Assembly (NCBI RefSeq): GCF_009910675.1
Contig: NZ_RSEJ01000005.1
Location: forward strand, 124,001 to 188,000
Origin: Photobacterium alginatilyticum
GTDB lineage: Bacteria; Pseudomonadota; Gammaproteobacteria; Enterobacterales; Vibrionaceae
Direction: 5' to 3'
DNA length: 64,000 nucleotides
The notes under the pieces were generated by a model. It saw nothing but the letters and a program-made list of their open reading frames with translations. It ran no database searches and was not told where the DNA came from. Below are positions 55,855 through 64,000 of the stretch, piece by piece (position 1 is the first letter of the stretch; each line of letters opens with the position of its first letter). Made by a program: the position numbers and the translations under genes.

Positions 55855-58206
55855 CTAACCGATTTCCAGCCTGATCTGCACTTCATCGGTAATATCATAA
55901 ATCTCGCCACAGCCGATGAGCGAGTTGAATTCCACTTCCAGTGCCCGGGCACGGTGCAGGGCCATTCGGGCCAGTTCACCGAGTTCGATACCGGTCAGGG
56001 CTGTCATCGGATTCAGCACCGGCACGGCCGTTACCCGCAGTGCCATGAATTCCCCTTTCGCCTTGGCGCCCTTGATGAAATTGATCCGTTCGTCAATGGT
56101 GCCAAATTCTTCGGTGAGTTTGCTGTCCAGGCGGGTGATGGTATTGCCCTTTCTCTCAATCCATAGATAGAGTTCGTGAACATAGGGTTTGCGGATCTCG
56201 ACCGGGCGCATGGTCTCGGCCAGCATTCGCTTGAGGCGGTTTTTGAAAATAGGCTCAAGCGAATAATCCTGCCCGCCGGCGACCTGGTTGAACAGCTTCG
56301 GCAGTGGCGGTATCGGGAAGTTGCAGCCGATGGCCTTGACCTTGATCTTGTGGTCGAGCTTTTCCGTAAAGTATGGAATGCAGTTGAGGCGGGTTAGCAG
56401 CATCTGGTGCATCGCCAATAGCAGCTCGCCGGTCGGGAGGATCTCTTCCAGCAGCTTGAACTTGCTTTCGTTGTGCTGGATCAGGCGGCGCAGAAACTGC
56501 TCTCCCTTCAATGCGCAGTCACCACTGCCAGTGGTGAGTTGGATGTTGCTAAAGTCGGGGCTTACCCTGACCACCTTATACGGCATATGGCTCAGCGGCG
56601 CATTTTTGTCGAGCTTGAGCAGATCGACAAACTTGATGGTGACCTCATCGCCGCGCTTGATAGGGAGCGGCTGGCTGAGATCGAGGTTCAGGCCGCGAAT
56701 CGAGAAATCGAGGGTAATACCGGTAACAGCCGGAAAGTCCGGGTGGTGCAGCTCTATTGGGGTCTGGAACTTAAACCGCGACTCGCTGCGCTGGGGCTTG
56801 GGATCAAAATAGATCGCCTTGGCTGTCGATACCGGGTTCCTGACGTGCCGGAAGGCCTGGAGGGCTTTGCCCGGCAGCTTGGGCTTGACCGGCAGGCGGT
56901 AGTCCTGCTGCGCCTGTTCATTGGTGATATCCTGCAAAATGCCGATGTGGGTCAGCTTGCTCAGCTGGTCAAACATCTCGGGGGCAATATCCTGCAGTCG
57001 TTTCAGGTCTTCTTCACTGATAGGGTGAACGGTCAGGCGGGTCACCTGCCAGCTTTTTCTGGTTGCTCCGACGTGCCAGAAAAGGTGCCGTTCTTCTATG
57101 CTCATTTCCGGCAAGGCGGCCGAGTAGAAAAAGTGCTTACGGTCATGTTCGTGAGCGAAGCTATAAATTAAGGTACTGCACTGTTTGAGCCCCGCCTTGC
57201 CAAGGCTGGCCATGCGCTCTTTGGAAAGCAGGTGGTTGATGACCGGCTGGTTTCTCTCATCATGCCAGCTATCCCAGATGTGCCGGTTATGATCGGTTAG
57301 CAGGCAATACTTCAGCTCGTCACCGGCAAAAAACAGCGGCATGCTGGTGGTGTGCTTGAGGTAGCAGTGTTCATACCCCTTGGTCCGGACCTGAATAACC
57401 TTGTCTTCATGGTTTCTGCGGGTACGGCGCTGCAAGACTTGCTGGCTGCGGTCAATCGCCTGTTTGATGACGGTGTTGTCGCTGGTGATTTTAAGTCGCA
57501 GCCACTTGAAGCTGTCATTTTCCTTGTGATCATCAATGCCGAGAATTCGGTATTCGGTACCGAGGTCAAGCCGGGGATCATTGAACTTCTCGGCCATTTT
57601 CGGAAACTTGGCGACAATGGTCTGGCCGAGGTTGTATTTAAATGCCGCCGGTACCTTGAACTTGGCACCGGAGTAGGACAAATCCGAGGTCACGCCGTGA
57701 ACCGACTGGTTGAAAGGCAGTGCCAGGTTGACCTGGGTGGTAATTTGAAGACGGTTCTCGCCCCGGGTCAGATAGTGGCCAAAGCGTATAAGGTTGGCAT
57801 CAAACTGGGTATCTCGCTGAGGCTGCTCTGCGGTATTGGTATCTTGCTTTTCCTGCTGGTGGAGGACGCGGAAGTTGTTGCGGGTATTCATCAGGGCTTC
57901 GTATAGCCCGATCCGATACTTGCCGCCAAAGACCTTGATCCGCTTGTGGTAGGTATTGATTGCGACGTCATCGAGCCAGTGTTTGAGGCCGTTTAACTCA
58001 TAGGGGCGGCATTCCCCCTTGACCCGGCCGCGAAGATCGACAAGCTGATGACACGGGGCCATGATCCGGTTTAGCTCCATTTTGATCTGGAGCCGGGCCG
58101 GGCCACTGGCCTCTTGGGTCATCATCTGAAAGACGTCCTCAAAATCCTCACTGTCATAGACAGGGATAAGTTGTTCAATCAATCCTTTATAATCGTCCAG
58201 CAACAT
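55855..58206 (-). CDS. plzC: large double-PilZ c-di-GMP-binding protein (PlzC-like)
   Basis: A 783-residue cytoplasmic protein with two PilZ domains. The first has R148-GEN-R152 and DLSYSG (175-180); the second has R473-SES-R477 and DFSIRG (500-505). Both therefore keep the RxxxR and DxSxxG motifs that hold c-di-GMP. The remaining sequence (about 220-450 and 560-783) matches no domain I recognise. V. cholerae plzC (VC2344) sits between serB and radA like this gene. ATG 58206 is chosen; the open frame extends 17 codons to a TTG without a ribosome-binding site. Confidence 0.85.
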   Translation of the reverse strand: MLLDDYKGLIEQLIPVYDSEDFEDVFQMMTQEASGPARLQIKMELNRIMAPCHQLVDLRGRVKGECRPYELNGLKHWLDDVAINTYHKRIKVFGGKYRIGLYEALMNTRNNFRVLHQQEKQDTNTAEQPQRDTQFDANLIRFGHYLTRGENRLQITTQVNLALPFNQSVHGVTSDLSYSGAKFKVPAAFKYNLGQTIVAKFPKMAEKFNDPRLDLGTEYRILGIDDHKENDSFKWLRLKITSDNTVIKQAIDRSQQVLQRRTRRNHEDKVIQVRTKGYEHCYLKHTTSMPLFFAGDELKYCLLTDHNRHIWDSWHDERNQPVINHLLSKERMASLGKAGLKQCSTLIYSFAHEHDRKHFFYSAALPEMSIEERHLFWHVGATRKSWQVTRLTVHPISEEDLKRLQDIAPEMFDQLSKLTHIGILQDITNEQAQQDYRLPVKPKLPGKALQAFRHVRNPVSTAKAIYFDPKPQRSESRFKFQTPIELHHPDFPAVTGITLDFSIRGLNLDLSQPLPIKRGDEVTIKFVDLLKLDKNAPLSHMPYKVVRVSPDFSNIQLTTGSGDCALKGEQFLRRLIQHNESKFKLLEEILPTGELLLAMHQMLLTRLNCIPYFTEKLDHKIKVKAIGCNFPIPPLPKLFNQVAGGQDYSLEPIFKNRLKRMLAETMRPVEIRKPYVHELYLWIERKGNTITRLDSKLTEEFGTIDERINFIKGAKAKGEFMALRVTAVPVLNPMTALTGIELGELARMALHRARALEVEFNSLIGCGEIYDITDEVQIRLEIG

Positions 58207-58353
58207 AGCTCTTTCTGATACATTAGTCCTTAGTCTATTATCTGCATTTTGCAGCAAAAGTTTAGTCTGTCGTTAGTATTTCTTGCTGGATGTACCAGTA
58301 AAGTTATTCCTGCAGCAAATAGTGTGCTGACGATCAACGAGTAAAGGGGAAAC

Positions 58354-59742
58354 ATGGCCAAGACAAAGCGTGCCTATGTGTGTAGTGATTGCGGTGCGGA
58401 TTTTCCTCGATGGCAGGGGCAGTGTAGTGCCTGTGCCGCCTGGAATACCATTACAGAATTTACCGTTCCGAAGACCCGCTCGGCAATCGGGACCGGGGCG
58501 CAGGCCGCCACAAGCAGTTATGCCGGGGCTGCAACAAAAATTCAGAAGCTCTCTGAAGTCGAGAGCAAAGATCTTCCCCGTTTCAGCTCCGGGATCTCCG
58601 AGCTGGACCGCGTGCTGGGAAGCGGTATCGTACCGGGCTCAGTTCTTTTGCTGTGCGGCGATCCCGGTGCGGGTAAGTCGACCCTGCTGCTGCAGAGCAT
58701 CGGCGCTGTAGCGGCAGACAAATCTGCCCTGTATGTGTCGGGCGAAGAATCGATTCATCAGATCTCGCAGCGTGCCAAGCGGTTGGGGACTCAGAATATC
58801 GATAAGATCAGCGTGGTTGCGGAGACCTCCGTTGAGCAGGTGTTGAATCATGTGACCCAGCAAAAAGCGGAGTTCGTGATTATTGACTCGATCCAGACCA
58901 TGACGGTTGCCCATAACGAATCGGCAGCGGGCAGTCCGAGTCAGGTGAAAGAGTCGGCGGCAGCACTAACCCGCTTTGCCAAGACGGAGGGGGTGACCTT
59001 CGTTATTGTTGGTCATATCAACAAAGATTCCAATGTTGCCGGTCCGATGCAGCTGATCCATATTGTGGATGGTCTGTTTGCACTGTCATCAACATCGGAT
59101 GAGAAGTTCCGGGTGTTACGGACCTCGAAAAACCGTTTTGGTGCCGATTCCGAGTCATGCTTTTTTGCGATGACGGAAACCGGTATGAAGCAGGTTAAAA
59201 ATCCATCGGCGATTTTCCTGAGCCGTTCCGACAAGAACCACGCCGGTTCGGTGTGTACCACGCTATGGGAAGGAACGCGCCCTTTGCTGGTGGAAGTACA
59301 GGCGCTGTGTAATAACTCGGTGACGGAGAATCCGCGCCGCCTGACGGTCGGTTATGACTCCAACCGTCTGGCGATGTCGATAGCGGTTCTTGCGCGCCAT
59401 GGCGGGGTGATGCTCTCGGACATGGATATTTTCGTTAACTGTGTCGGCGGGATCAAGATCGAGGAAACCTCGGCGGACTTGGCCGTATTGCTGGCGATTT
59501 TCTCCAGTTTCAAGAATGCCCCGATTCCGCAGGATGTGCTGGTGTTCGGCGAAATTGGCCTCAATGCCGATATTCGTCCGGCAGCCAATGGCCTTGAGCG
59601 GATCCGCGAGGCGGCCAAGCAGGGCTTTACCCGTGCTATCGTGCCAAAGGCCAATGCCAGCCGGAAGGTCAACGGGATCGAAATCATTGCGGTGGAGGAT
59701 CTGCAGGAGGCACTGACGGCGTTTGAGCGCGTTGCCATGTAG
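58354..59742 (+). CDS. radA: DNA repair protein RadA (Sms)
   Basis: RadA is a RecA-like hexameric helicase that drives branch migration during recombination. The 462-residue protein has a C4 zinc finger (C10, C13, C24, C27), Walker A GDPGAGKST (102-110), the RadA-specific KNRFG motif (259-263) and a C-terminal Lon-protease-like domain. AGGGGA precedes the ATG. It is divergent from plzC and closed by a terminator. Confidence 0.97.
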   Translation: MAKTKRAYVCSDCGADFPRWQGQCSACAAWNTITEFTVPKTRSAIGTGAQAATSSYAGAATKIQKLSEVESKDLPRFSSGISELDRVLGSGIVPGSVLLLCGDPGAGKSTLLLQSIGAVAADKSALYVSGEESIHQISQRAKRLGTQNIDKISVVAETSVEQVLNHVTQQKAEFVIIDSIQTMTVAHNESAAGSPSQVKESAAALTRFAKTEGVTFVIVGHINKDSNVAGPMQLIHIVDGLFALSSTSDEKFRVLRTSKNRFGADSESCFFAMTETGMKQVKNPSAIFLSRSDKNHAGSVCTTLWEGTRPLLVEVQALCNNSVTENPRRLTVGYDSNRLAMSIAVLARHGGVMLSDMDIFVNCVGGIKIEETSADLAVLLAIFSSFKNAPIPQDVLVFGEIGLNADIRPAANGLERIREAAKQGFTRAIVPKANASRKVNGIEIIAVEDLQEALTAFERVAM

Positions 59743-59749
59743 CTGATAT

Positions 59750-59779
59750 AAAACGAGAGCCAAACTGGCTCTCGTTTTT
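59750..59779. terminator. terminator between radA and the M23 gene
   Basis: AAAACGAGAGCCA / TGGCTCTCGTTTTT (13 bp) with an AAC loop and T-runs on both strands; it serves the convergent radA and M23 genes. Confidence 0.92.
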
Positions 59780-59802
59780 GTACTGGTTAAATCTGCTCGG
59801 TA

Positions 59803-60798
59803 CTACAGCTTGCGCTGCTCACCGGAAGCCAACGCCTGATTGCTCGCCGTTTCAATCGGGGTAAGGGGCTCTGGGGCATGGGTGAGCTGGACTTGCATCG
59901 AGACCACATTGTTAATCATCTCCAGCAATGAGGCCCACTGCACGGTTTTTTCTTTTTCAAACAAAGATTTGAAGTTTTCCGGTGTCCACTCGACAAACGG
60001 GCGCGGGTTCAGGGCGCGGCCGAGGAAACGGATCTCGTAGTGCAGGTGCGGTCCGGTCGACAGCCCCGTATTTCCCGACCAGCCAATCAAATCCCCCTTG
60101 CGAACAAACTTGCCGCGTTTGACATTGAATTTGCTCATGTGGGAATAGGTGGTGGCAAATCCCAGTGAGTGGTTGAGTTTCAAAAAGTTTCCCGATCCCT
60201 TGTTACTCGGGCGGGTGACCTCGATAACGCCATCGGCCGGTGCATAAATAGGTGTGCCGGTATTGGCGGCAAAGTCGAGCCCGCGGTGGCGCTTGCGTTT
60301 TCCGGTTACCGGGTGGATACGGGTACCAAAACCGGATGACATTCTGATCCCCGGTGTCGGGCTGCCGTTTGGCAGCAGCCTGAAGAGCGTTCCCCTGACT
60401 GCCGAGCTGATGGCGGCACTGTCGACGCGCTGCTCCAGCGGCAGTGCATCGCCGTCACCGGTCTGCAGCCCGAGGATCGTTTCGACGTCATCGATACGTT
60501 GGGTCAGCATGCCAAGGGCGGCTTTCTTGGTCGCCAGCTCCTGGGTCAGCGCCTGGTTGGCTGCATTTTCTTCGGACAGCGAGGTGGTGAGCTGCTCGGT
60601 CTGGAGGTTGAGCTCGTTAAGCCTTTGGCTGGAAAGCAGGTTCTGCTGATAGAGCTGATAGACACTGAAGCTGCCAGCCACAATGATGGCCAGGATCAGG
60701 CTCATCGTCAGGGCCAGGTAGCGCTTCTTGAAGCGATTGATCAAGTAATGAGAGGTGCCTCGGTGATCGGAGACCGAGATACAGATATTTTCCGACAT
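59803..60798 (-). CDS. membrane-anchored M23 (LytM) peptidoglycan endopeptidase
   Basis: A 331-residue protein with an N-terminal cytoplasmic stretch, a membrane helix (about 28-48), a coiled coil (about 50-110) and a C-terminal M23 domain. The zinc residues look complete: H171 and D175 in HRGLD and H251-L-H253, so it should be an active cross-link hydrolase rather than a degenerate activator. The protein resembles the coiled-coil/LytM group involved in growth or division. It starts 12 bases after the small PilZ gene, forming an operon. The 50-residue tail after the domain has no recognised motif. Confidence 0.87.
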   Translation of the reverse strand: MSENICISVSDHRGTSHYLINRFKKRYLALTMSLILAIIVAGSFSVYQLYQQNLLSSQRLNELNLQTEQLTTSLSEENAANQALTQELATKKAALGMLTQRIDDVETILGLQTGDGDALPLEQRVDSAAISSAVRGTLFRLLPNGSPTPGIRMSSGFGTRIHPVTGKRKRHRGLDFAANTGTPIYAPADGVIEVTRPSNKGSGNFLKLNHSLGFATTYSHMSKFNVKRGKFVRKGDLIGWSGNTGLSTGPHLHYEIRFLGRALNPRPFVEWTPENFKSLFEKEKTVQWASLLEMINNVVSMQVQLTHAPEPLTPIETASNQALASGEQRKL

Positions 60799-60810
60799 GG
60801 TGAATGACTA

Positions 60811-61188
60811 CTACTCGTTAAGGTGCTTTTTTAAATCAGCCAGTTGTTCTAGTTCTCGATGTAATAGTTCATCCGTGCCGATATTGAGTTCGACTAGGCG
60901 CTTGAGGTGGCTGGCGCTTTCGATATCGATATGGAGGATCTGCATGCGCAGATAGTCGCTGTCGTGATGTACCAGCCGGGTATCCATTTTCAGCTCGATA
61001 TCACAGTCATGCAGGCAGAAACTGATGCAGTAGTTCTCCTCCGGTCTGGGTGTCCAGTCCGGCGGGCAAGTTAGCAGAATCCCCTGTAGCGACAGATCAC
61101 GCACTTCGGCAGACCACTGTTCCTGCGCCTGCTGTAGCTTAGCCGGAGTCCGGTAGAGGATGCGTATGAAGTGACGTCGTTCAGCCAT
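60811..61188 (-). CDS. small PilZ-domain protein
   Basis: A 125-residue protein that is essentially one PilZ domain. R5-HFI-R9 near the N-terminus and D-LSLQG around residues 31-36 keep the c-di-GMP-binding residues, followed by beta strands and a C-terminal helix rich in E and L. It is upstream of, and 12 bases from, the M23 endopeptidase, suggesting coupled expression and possibly functional coupling. No partner is proven. Confidence 0.83.
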   Translation of the reverse strand: MAERRHFIRILYRTPAKLQQAQEQWSAEVRDLSLQGILLTCPPDWTPRPEENYCISFCLHDCDIELKMDTRLVHHDSDYLRMQILHIDIESASHLKRLVELNIGTDELLHRELEQLADLKKHLNE

Positions 61189-61320
61189 AACAATACTTTT
61201 TTGATTATTAGTAACTTAAGTGTAATGAGAAATGCGACATTTCTCCAGGAATCGGATCACAAAAATGTGCTAGTCCGGCAGTGAGATCAATTGAAATGTC
61301 TGATCGCAGAGGCTATTTAT

Positions 61321-61348
61321 AAAAAAAGGCTGCATTTTGCAGCCTTTT
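61321..61348 (-). terminator. terminator after ettA
   Basis: On the minus strand GGCTGCA / TGCAGCC with an AAA centre is flanked by AAAA and followed by TTTTTTT. It ends ettA and separates it from the PilZ-M23 pair. Confidence 0.9.
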
Positions 61349-61366
61349 GACAAGAAAGGGGGACCC

Positions 61367-63034
61367 TTACTTGGAGATACGCTTGTACTTGATACGGTGT
61401 GGCTCGGCTGCTTGCGCGCCCAGCGTTTTCTTCAGCCAGTCGGTGTACTCGGTGTAGTTACCTTCGTAGAAGTTAACCTGACCTTCGTCACGGTAGTCAA
61501 GAATGTGCGTTGCGATACGGTCCAGGAACCAGCGGTCGTGCGAGATAACCATGGCACAGCCAGGGAATTCAAGCAGCGCCTCTTCCAGTGCACGCAGGGT
61601 TTCTACGTCCAGGTCGTTGGTCGGTTCATCGAGTAGCAACATGTTGCCACCGGCTTTAAGCAGTTTCGCCAGGTGAACACGGTTACGCTCACCACCGGAC
61701 AGATCGCCAATCAGTTTCTGCTGATCGCTGCCTTTGAAGTTAAAGCGCGACGCGTAAGCACGGGCAGGAATTTCGAAGTTGTTGATACGGATGATTTCCG
61801 CACCTTCCGAAATCTCCTGGTATACCGTGTTCTTGTCGTTCATGCTGTCACGGAACTGGTCAACCGACGCCAGGCTGACTGTGTCACCCAACTCGATGGT
61901 ACCCGCATCAGGCTGTTCAACGCCACTTAGCATCTTGAACAGGGTCGATTTACCCGCACCGTTGGCACCAATGATACCGACGATAGCCCCTTTCGGCAGG
62001 CTGAAAGACAGATCGTCAATCAGAACGCGGTCACCGAATGACTTGGTCAGGTTGTTCACCTCAAGCACCTTATCACCCAGGCGCTCACCTGGCGGGATAA
62101 ATAGCTCGTTGGTTTCGTTACGTTTTTGGTGATCGTTGTTGTTAAGCTCTTCAAAGCGCGCCATACGTGCTTTTGATTTCGCCTGACGGCCTTTCGGATT
62201 CTGTCGAACCCACTCAAGTTCTTTCTCGATCGTTTTCTGACGGGCTTTCTCTTGCGATGACTCTTGCTTCAGACGGGCATCTTTCTGCTCTAGCCAAGAG
62301 GTGTAGTTACCTTCCCATGGAATACCTTCACCACGGTCAAGTTCCAGGATCCAGCCAGCAGCATTGTCAAGGAAGTAACGGTCGTGGGTAATCGCCACAA
62401 CAGTACCGTTGTAGTCGACCAGGAAGTGTTCCAGCCAAGCAACAGATTCTGCATCCAGGTGGTTAGTCGGCTCATCGAGCAGTAGCATATCTGGCTTGTC
62501 GAGAAGCAGGCGGCAGATAGCCACACGGCGACGCTCACCACCGGACAGCACCTTAATCTTGGCATCCCACTCAGGCAGGCGCAGTGCATCGGCCGCACGC
62601 TCTAGCTGCATATCCAGGTTGTGACCGTCTTTGGTTTCGATTAGGGCTTCCAGCTCACCTTGTTCTTTGGCCAGCACGTCGAAGTCGGCATCCGGCTCGG
62701 CGTAGGCGGCGTAAACTGCGTCAAGGCGAACAAGCGCTTCTTTAACGTCTGATACCGCTTCTTCAACCACTTCGCGGACTGTTTTTTCTTCATCCAGTAC
62801 CGGCTCCTGAGGCAGGTAACCGACTTTCAGGCCTGCCTGTGGACGAGCTTCACCTTCGATATCGGTATCGATACCTGCCATGATGCGAAGCAGGGTGGAT
62901 TTACCGGCACCGTTCAGGCCCAAAACACCAATTTTGGCGCCCGGGAAGAAGCTAAGGGAAATATCTTTCAGAATTTGGCGCTTAGGCGGAACAATTTTGC
63001 CCACGCGCGACATGGTATAGACGTATTCAGCCAT
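61367..63034 (-). CDS. ettA: energy-dependent translational throttle protein EttA (ABC-F)
   Basis: EttA is a ribosome-associated ABC-F ATPase that gates the first elongation step according to the ATP/ADP ratio. The 555-residue protein (E. coli length) has two ABC modules: Walker A GLNGAGKST (39-47) and a second GANGAGKST near residue 355, LSGGE signatures in both, and an arm insertion typical of EttA. No membrane segments. ATG 63034 (MAEYVYTMSRVGK) is chosen by comparison; the frame is open four codons earlier. Divergent from slt, as yjjK is in E. coli. Confidence 0.96.
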   Translation of the reverse strand: MAEYVYTMSRVGKIVPPKRQILKDISLSFFPGAKIGVLGLNGAGKSTLLRIMAGIDTDIEGEARPQAGLKVGYLPQEPVLDEEKTVREVVEEAVSDVKEALVRLDAVYAAYAEPDADFDVLAKEQGELEALIETKDGHNLDMQLERAADALRLPEWDAKIKVLSGGERRRVAICRLLLDKPDMLLLDEPTNHLDAESVAWLEHFLVDYNGTVVAITHDRYFLDNAAGWILELDRGEGIPWEGNYTSWLEQKDARLKQESSQEKARQKTIEKELEWVRQNPKGRQAKSKARMARFEELNNNDHQKRNETNELFIPPGERLGDKVLEVNNLTKSFGDRVLIDDLSFSLPKGAIVGIIGANGAGKSTLFKMLSGVEQPDAGTIELGDTVSLASVDQFRDSMNDKNTVYQEISEGAEIIRINNFEIPARAYASRFNFKGSDQQKLIGDLSGGERNRVHLAKLLKAGGNMLLLDEPTNDLDVETLRALEEALLEFPGCAMVISHDRWFLDRIATHILDYRDEGQVNFYEGNYTEYTDWLKKTLGAQAAEPHRIKYKRISK

Positions 63035-63245
63035 ATCCGTTTGCAATCTCTAATATAAAGTGGAGGGGTATTTTACCTGTTCTGGACATAAGTTTAACAG
63101 CATTGTTCATAATTAGCGTTTAAGATGAATAAATACCAGCCGGTTCCTGGATCGTGTTATCACTTGTTGTTCAGGCAAATAAGCATAGTATTGGGTATAC
63201 ATGTTTCAGTTGGCACTGCTGGCAGGGCCAGAATAGGATTGTGTT

Positions 63246-64000
63246 GTGATTGGCTATTTTCTTCGTAAGGCATTCTCGGTTGTAATTATCACAGCAGGCA
63301 TCGTTGCCGCCCCCACCTCTTTGGCTGCCGATCTTGAGCAGCAGCGCGACTGGTATGAGCAAGCTGGTATCGCGCTGGAAGAGGACAATATCGACGAGTA
63401 CCGCAAGCTCAGGGACAAGCTGGACGATTACCCTCTTACCCCTTATCTCGACTATCGTGACTTTTCTCGTTTGTTGTTTATGAAGACGCCCAAGCAGGTG
63501 GAAGACTTTATTGAGGAATACAAAAATCTGCCGTTCAGTACCACCATCAAGTCCCGTTATCTTGAGTACCTGGCCGGCACCAAGCGCTGGCAGAACTTTG
63601 TCGAGGTGCAGCCGATGCCACCCCGCGGGGAGGTGCTGAAGTGCCACTATTACTATGCCCAAAGCAAACTGGGCAATACCGAAGTGGCCTGGCAGGGTGC
63701 GGAGTCACTCTGGCTGACCGGCAAGTCGCTGAGTGATGCCTGCGACCCGCTTTTGAACAAGTGGCAGAAAGCAGGCCAGAGAACCAATACCCTGATCCTC
63801 GATCGTATGTTGCTGGTGTATGAAGAAGGCCACCGAAATCGCCTCAAGTATCTCAACAAGCAGCTGTCGGGCAGCGGGAAAGCCAAAGGGAGAGAAGTAC
63901 TGGCGTTGTACGATAATCCCGATGGCGTGGCGGCTTTTTCCAAACGCAGCAAGGTGACCCCGTTTAACCAGAGCCTGACGGTGCTGGCCTACAAGCGCCT
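63246..64000 (+). CDS. slt: soluble lytic murein transglycosylase, C-terminus cut by window edge
   Basis: Slt70-type periplasmic lytic transglycosylase. About 251 residues are inside the window: a signal peptide (GIVAAPTSLAA, cleavage near residue 26), then the helical U-domain (DWYEQAGIALEEDNIDEYRK, later FIEEYKNLPFSTTIKSRYLEYL and RWQNFVE) typical of Slt70. The catalytic domain lies beyond the window. The start is GTG 63246 with AGGA (63235-63238) 7 bases upstream. It faces away from ettA, as in E. coli. Confidence 0.9.
   Translation, partial: MIGYFLRKAFSVVIITAGIVAAPTSLAADLEQQRDWYEQAGIALEEDNIDEYRKLRDKLDDYPLTPYLDYRDFSRLLFMKTPKQVEDFIEEYKNLPFSTTIKSRYLEYLAGTKRWQNFVEVQPMPPRGEVLKCHYYYAQSKLGNTEVAWQGAESLWLTGKSLSDACDPLLNKWQKAGQRTNTLILDRMLLVYEEGHRNRLKYLNKQLSGSGKAKGREVLALYDNPDGVAAFSKRSKVTPFNQSLTVLAYKR

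Noticed and set aside
56473-57171. 232-codon plus-strand ORF opposite the double-PilZ gene
   Set aside because: Shadow of the minus-strand gene; its composition mirrors the complement of PilZ codons.

Overview
The window is a stretch of core chromosome from a gamma-proteobacterium of the family Vibrionaceae. Three things point there: an OmpU-type porin between dacB and greA, a RocS-type GGDEF/EAL gene beside ubiU/ubiV, and a PlzC-type PilZ gene between serB and radA. The roughly balanced base composition and the protein sequences fit Photobacterium or a close genus better than Vibrio cholerae itself, but the genus is inferred. I see no prophage, transposase, integron, CRISPR array or rRNA operon. 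Every long gene reads as intact except the two cut by the window edges (rpsT on the left, slt on the right).

Layout. (1) 1-8889: rpsT diverges from murJ, followed by the ribF-ileS-lspA-fkpB-ispH cluster and dapB. (2) 8890-15199: a long T-rich spacer, carA-carB, and a CBS-less mgtE behind an elaborate 5' leader with a 17-codon peptide. (3) 15312-24791: dacB and the porin on the minus strand, then greA / yhbY / rlmE-ftsH-folP-glmM-secG. (4) 24803-34457: tRNA-Leu(GAG), tRNA-fMet, rimP-nusA-infB-rbfA-truB, rpsO and pnp, a transcription/translation/RNA-decay block in the usual enteric order. (5) 34621-43767: nlpI, anaerobic ubiquinone genes ubiV-ubiU (minus) and ubiT (plus) flanking a rocS-like c-di-GMP gene, yhbS, holD-rimI and prfC. 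(6) 43938-53892: an isoamylase-type GH13 enzyme, a small unknown gene, yjjV, a concentrative nucleoside transporter and deoC-deoA-deoB-deoD, which together take up and break down nucleosides. (7) 54001-64000: smp / serB, a double-PilZ protein, radA, a small PilZ gene in operon with an M23 endopeptidase, ettA and the start of slt.

The genes are mostly housekeeping: peptidoglycan export and turnover (murJ, dacB, M23, slt, nlpI), isoprenoid, lipoprotein and flavin steps, pyrimidine and arginine precursors, transcription-translation coupling and ribosome rescue. The less ordinary content is regulatory. The best candidate is the mgtE leader: a promoter, a 17-residue acidic/proline-rich peptide resembling MgtL in design, mutually exclusive pairings that involve the peptide's own ribosome-binding site, and a pyrimidine-rich, G-poor tract that could load Rho. 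Other points are a structured prfC leader overlapping a short ORF, a pnp leader hairpin, a direct-repeat operator candidate upstream of the porin, three c-di-GMP genes including a PilZ/endopeptidase pair, several unlisted small ORFs near xapX and deoC, and CTAG/CTCG-rich degenerate repeats confined to spacers.

Limits: all homology statements are from reading the proteins and from memory of the families; no database search, folding program or alignment was run.
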